Below, piece by piece: positions 34,993 to 37,692 of a DNA stretch of 37,692 nt; positions within the stretch are counted from its first letter, which is position 1; the number at the start of each line of letters is the position of its first letter. Below the pieces are notes generated by a model that saw nothing but the letters and a program-made list of their open reading frames with translations, did no database searches and was not told the DNA's origin. The stretch covers positions 1 through 37,692 of the forward strand of contig WJOY01000020.1 in assembly GCA_009619075.1 (NCBI GenBank), written 5' to 3'. Source of the DNA: Dehalococcoidia bacterium (lineage in GTDB: Bacteria > Chloroflexota > Dehalococcoidia > GIF9 > AB-539-J10). Made by a program: the position numbers and the translations under genes.

Positions 34993-35226
34993 CTATTTGT
35001 GTTCAGGTGCTAAGACCTTAACCTTCTCCCTTATCCACTCCCAATCAGGATTGCCGTGGTTGAAGAAAGACTTGAAATTATCCTTCAGCCACTCGTAATA
35101 ATCATCTTCAACAAATTGACAGAAAGCCTCTACGAGGTCTTCCTTTGAAATGTTCTTGGGAATTTCTAACTCCATATCTTCAAACTCGCAATCAAGGAAT
35201 TCTTTAACTACCGTTCTATCAAGCAT
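34993..35226 (-). CDS. Small acidic protein of unknown function
   Basis: The protein is 77 aa with a strong aaggagg site before its ATG. It is acidic (EFEDMELEI; FVEDDYYEW) and rich in aromatic residues (DWEWIREKV) and has no membrane helix. I do not recognise it. It lies between the EVE-nuclease-like gene (40 bases upstream) and polX. An antitoxin- or inhibitor-like partner for the EVE protein is conceivable from size, charge and position only. Confidence 0.7.
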   Translation of the reverse strand: MLDRTVVKEFLDCEFEDMELEIPKNISKEDLVEAFCQFVEDDYYEWLKDNFKSFFNHGNPDWEWIREKVKVLAPEHK

Positions 35227-35266
35227 CTTTTGCCTCCTTCGGCATATTTACTTACCTCCCACAAAA

Positions 35267-36085
35267 CTATATGCCAAGCTCCCTTTCAAAGTCCAAGTAG
35301 GATCTCTTGCGTTTATAAAGTTCATCTACTTTGTCTAACTCAATAAACTTTATGCGCTCGCTAATTTCGTGAAAACTTCCCAAAAGCAACTTTCTCGCCT
35401 TCTCTTGGTTCTCCTGAGACACCACAAGAAAAAGGCGACTATTCCAGAGATCGAAAGCGTGCTTTAGTTTAGCTAAGGCATGATAAAGGTCTCCTCCAAC
35501 TTGAATCTCAAATACATAAGTAGGCACAGAACGTTCTATTCGTCTCCAGACAACATCAAGTTTCCCTATGTCAAAGGGATATTCTGGTTCGGCGATATAA
35601 CTTTGAAGTTTCCCAATCTCAATCAGTTTCTGTTTAAGTTCTTCATGTAAAGACAAAGGCCGCTCTGCTTCCTCAAGCTCAGATATTGGCAAAAATTGCG
35701 AGAGCACTTGGCGAGCCAGCTCATCATCAACTAACTGAAAGCCTCTACCGGCTTTAAGCTTCAATACATCTGCGGTTTTTGCATGTGTTTTCCATTCATT
35801 AGGAGGAAGACAATATTCTACGTTAAATTCGAAACGTAATGGCCATATTACCTTTCCTTGGGTTATTTCGTCAGGCCAAAGTGGTTCACTCTGCCGAAAT
35901 TTAGTTTGAACCGTGCCATATCCAATTACTCCACTAATGGGCTGTGTAGCGTAAAATAGCACAGTATCAGCTTGAACAAGGGATTCCCATAAGTGTTTTT
36001 GTCTCACTGTGAGACCCCAAATATTCTTGTGTTTAAAAGCAGCTTCCCAATTCCCAAGCGGACCTACTGCTAGCCAATAATTCAT
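35267..36085 (-). CDS. EVE-domain protein fused to a PD-(D/E)XK-like domain
   Basis: The protein is 272 aa from ATG 36085 with ggagg 8 bases upstream. Residues 1 to about 130 match the EVE (PUA-like) fold: YWLAVGPLGNWEAA, VLFYATQPISGVIGYGTV and WPLRFEFNVEY. EVE domains bind modified bases in DNA. Residues about 145-250 contain IGKLDVVW (D177) and YVFEIQVGGDL (E193, Q195), followed by a helix and LFLVVS, like a PD-(D/E)XK nuclease core with Gln in place of Lys. Together this is the layout of a modification-dependent restriction enzyme, or of an inactive reader. Activity is not shown by the sequence. Confidence 0.75.
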   Translation of the reverse strand: MNYWLAVGPLGNWEAAFKHKNIWGLTVRQKHLWESLVQADTVLFYATQPISGVIGYGTVQTKFRQSEPLWPDEITQGKVIWPLRFEFNVEYCLPPNEWKTHAKTADVLKLKAGRGFQLVDDELARQVLSQFLPISELEEAERPLSLHEELKQKLIEIGKLQSYIAEPEYPFDIGKLDVVWRRIERSVPTYVFEIQVGGDLYHALAKLKHAFDLWNSRLFLVVSQENQEKARKLLLGSFHEISERIKFIELDKVDELYKRKRSYLDFERELGI

Positions 36086-36223
36086 CAACTATTCCTCCCT
36101 TTTGTTCTCCTCTTTTAAACCGTGCCTCTGGCGCGATTCTCTAATCAGGGCTGAAATATCAAATTACGTTCCTGTTCTAGCTTTGATTTTCTTCATAACG
36201 TCTCCTCCCTATCCACAAAATGC

Positions 36224-36252
36224 TGAGATTGCTTCGCTTCGCTCGCAATGAC
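36224..36252. repeat. Dispersed repeat, clearest copy
   Basis: The copy begins tgagattgcttcgcttcgct and ends cgcaatgac. It lies between the secA stop and the EVE gene. Relatives are at 16067-16118, 20175-20198, 30932-30966 and 36691-36731, and the last part recurs in the 96-bp element at 16443-16538. Confidence 0.75.
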
Positions 36253-36269
36253 AAGTGTAAGAACATTCT

Positions 36270-37692
36270 CTACCTCCCACAGCAGTATTTGTACTTCTTG
36301 CCTGAGCCACAGGGGCAGGGGTCATTGCGACCGACTTTTTTGCCCGCTACCACCGCAGCTTTCCTCCGAGGCGGTTCTTTAGTAATGCCAACATGATAAA
36401 TGCTGCGGGCAACATCATGCTGGATATTAGCCAAGAGGCTATCGAAAAGAGCATGTCCTTCCCTCTTATAGACTACCAGCGGTTGTTGTTGACCAGCAGC
36501 ACGTAAACCTATTCCCTGCCGCATGTGCTCCATAGCAGTAAGATGTTCCTTCCATAATCCATCGATGACACGAAGCATCACCAACCTCTCTACCAGGCGC
36601 ATATTATCAGGGCCTAGCTCCTGCTCCCGCTGATTATAAAGCTCGATGGCATAATCATTTAGCTTCTCCGTGATTTGCTTGCCGTTGGACTGAGATTGCT
36701 TCCCCTTCGTTTCACTCAGGGTCGCAATGACGGTCTGGGGTACTGGTAAAATACGAGAAACGTCTTCAAGCAAACCAGGTAAATCCAGCTCGTCCAGATT
36801 ATGGTCAAAGTGAGTGGTTGCCAAGCCTTGGATTTCATCCTGAATCATAGAGATTATGTTCGCCCTTAAGTCGGCGCCACTCAATATCTTTTTTCTCTCG
36901 GCGTAAATCACTTCACGGTGCTTGTTGACCACATCATCATATTCCACAAGATGCTTACGAATATCAAAGTGGTAGCCTTCTGTTTGAACCTGAGCATTTG
37001 TTATGGTCTTAGTGACCAGAGGATGCTCAATAGGAGTGTTCTCATCCATGCCAGCCCATTGCATAAGTCCCTTAACACGGTCGCCGCCAAAACGGCGGAG
37101 AATCTCGTCCTCTAAGGAAGCATAAAAGCGAGAGCTGCCTGGGTCTCCTTGTCTTCCCGCTCGACCGCGAAGCTGATTATCAATGCGCCTGGCTTCATGA
37201 TGCTCCGTGCCAATAATATGAAGCCCAGCAAGCCCAACCACTTTATTATGCTCCGCAAGCCATTCCCCTTGCTCACGCCCCTCAGGGTTGCCACCAAGAA
37301 TGATATCCACACCACGCCCAGCCATATTGGTAGCCACAGTCACCGCTTCTGTACGCCCAGCCTGAGCAATGATGCCAGCTTCCTTTTCGTGATTCTTGGC
37401 ATTTAGCACCTGATGCGGTATGCCTTTCCTTCTTAATAGGTCGCTTAAATATTCCGATTTCTCAATAGAAGTTGTGCCTATGAGGATTGGCCTACCCTGA
37501 TTATGTAATTGGTCAATTTCCCTGGTTACAGCTCCAAATTTGGCTTTCTCATCTTTGTAAACCTGGTCAGGATGCTCAGTGCGAACCAATGGCTTGTTTG
37601 TAGGTATGACTACTACTTCTAATTTATAAATCTTGTAAAATTCCTCAGCTTCAGTGGCGGCAGTGCCAGTCATGCCAGCTAACTTCTGATAC
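36270..37692 (-). CDS. secA: Preprotein translocase ATPase SecA, C-terminal part
   Basis: The gene runs off the window at 37692; about 474 residues of the C-terminal half are present. KLAGMTGTAATEAEEF, PTNKPLVRTEHPD, GTTSIEKSEYLS, TNMAGRGVDIILGG and RGRAGRQGDPGSSRFYASLEDE are the second motor domain (NBD2). The helical scaffold and wing follow, and the end is the zinc-binding tail NDPCPCGSGKKYKYCC. SecA drives Sec protein export. An unusual insertion, TLSETKGKQSQSNGKQ, is encoded by a dispersed repeat (36691-36731). The opening in the window is a cut, not a real start. Confidence 0.97.
   Translation of the reverse strand, partial: YQKLAGMTGTAATEAEEFYKIYKLEVVVIPTNKPLVRTEHPDQVYKDEKAKFGAVTREIDQLHNQGRPILIGTTSIEKSEYLSDLLRRKGIPHQVLNAKNHEKEAGIIAQAGRTEAVTVATNMAGRGVDIILGGNPEGREQGEWLAEHNKVVGLAGLHIIGTEHHEARRIDNQLRGRAGRQGDPGSSRFYASLEDEILRRFGGDRVKGLMQWAGMDENTPIEHPLVTKTITNAQVQTEGYHFDIRKHLVEYDDVVNKHREVIYAERKKILSGADLRANIISMIQDEIQGLATTHFDHNLDELDLPGLLEDVSRILPVPQTVIATLSETKGKQSQSNGKQITEKLNDYAIELYNQREQELGPDNMRLVERLVMLRVIDGLWKEHLTAMEHMRQGIGLRAAGQQQPLVVYKREGHALFDSLLANIQHDVARSIYHVGITKEPPRRKAAVVAGKKVGRNDPCPCGSGKKYKYCCGR
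36691..36731. repeat. Dispersed repeat copy inside secA
   Basis: The sequence tgagattgcttccccttcgt, then ttcactcaggg and tcgcaatgac, matches the ends of the 36224-36252 copy with a different middle. It is translated in frame as part of VIATLSETKGKQSQ in a flexible part of SecA. Confidence 0.7.

Noticed and set aside
37674-37692. The apparent start of secA at 37673 as a truncated gene.
   Set aside because: The frame stays open to the window end and reads KLAGMTGTA, a mid-protein SecA motif, so the gene is cut by the window, not truncated.

Overview
The window looks like a chromosomal segment of an uncultured member of the Dehalococcoidia (phylum Chloroflexota). The main reason is a 16S rRNA gene that stands alone, with its own promoter and processing stem and with no 23S, 5S or tRNA gene behind it; this is the arrangement known from Dehalococcoides. 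The start of the 16S gene also resembles that group. This placement is inference and a 16S search would settle it.

Region 1 (1-3870). Five tRNA genes (Phe, Gly, Leu, Gln, Asn) run on the + strand. Directly behind tRNA-Asn lie three single-gene modules, all on the + strand. Each module ends in an imperfect copy of the tRNA-Asn T-arm/acceptor 3' end, and two of those copies also carry a conserved 40-50 bp tail. Two of the three cargo proteins share one two-membrane-helix architecture and the third is an orphan. This is the most unusual structure in the window: a tRNA-anchored, integron-like cassette array with no integrase in sight.

Region 2 (3883-11787, - strand). An iron-type alcohol dehydrogenase lies next to an MMPL/RND exporter, its lipoprotein adaptor and a 41-residue membrane micro-ORF coupled to the adaptor. 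Then come feoB, feoA and a DtxR-family regulator. Two matching palindromes, one on the regulator promoter and one upstream of feoA, suggest an iron-controlled circuit.

Region 3 (11857-15495, + strand). RNase HIII, a macrodomain protein, and a two-gene unit with its own promoter: an OLD/RecF-like ATPase with a DUF3696-type tail and a PIN-like nuclease partner. The partner's reading frame is broken near its end by an apparent 2-bp insertion.

Region 4 (15496-24161). A DUF89 phosphatase-like gene (-), the prfA-prmC-sirtuin operon (+), rny with a YmdB-type phosphodiesterase behind it (-), the solitary 16S gene (-) and a cupin gene (-).

Region 5 (24410-31813, + strand). corA, a Mut7-C RNase-like protein, coaX, coaBC, a PD-(D/E)XK-like protein and valS. 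Region 6 (31810-37692, - strand). secA (cut by the window end), an EVE-domain protein fused to a nuclease-like domain, a small acidic protein, polX, a HAD-IB phosphatase and a conserved hypothetical.

A short dispersed repeat related to gcttcgctcgcaatgac occurs many times. It sits in intergenic DNA, abuts the apparent non-canonical start of the ymdB-like gene, and is carried in frame inside valS, secA and the DUF89 gene.
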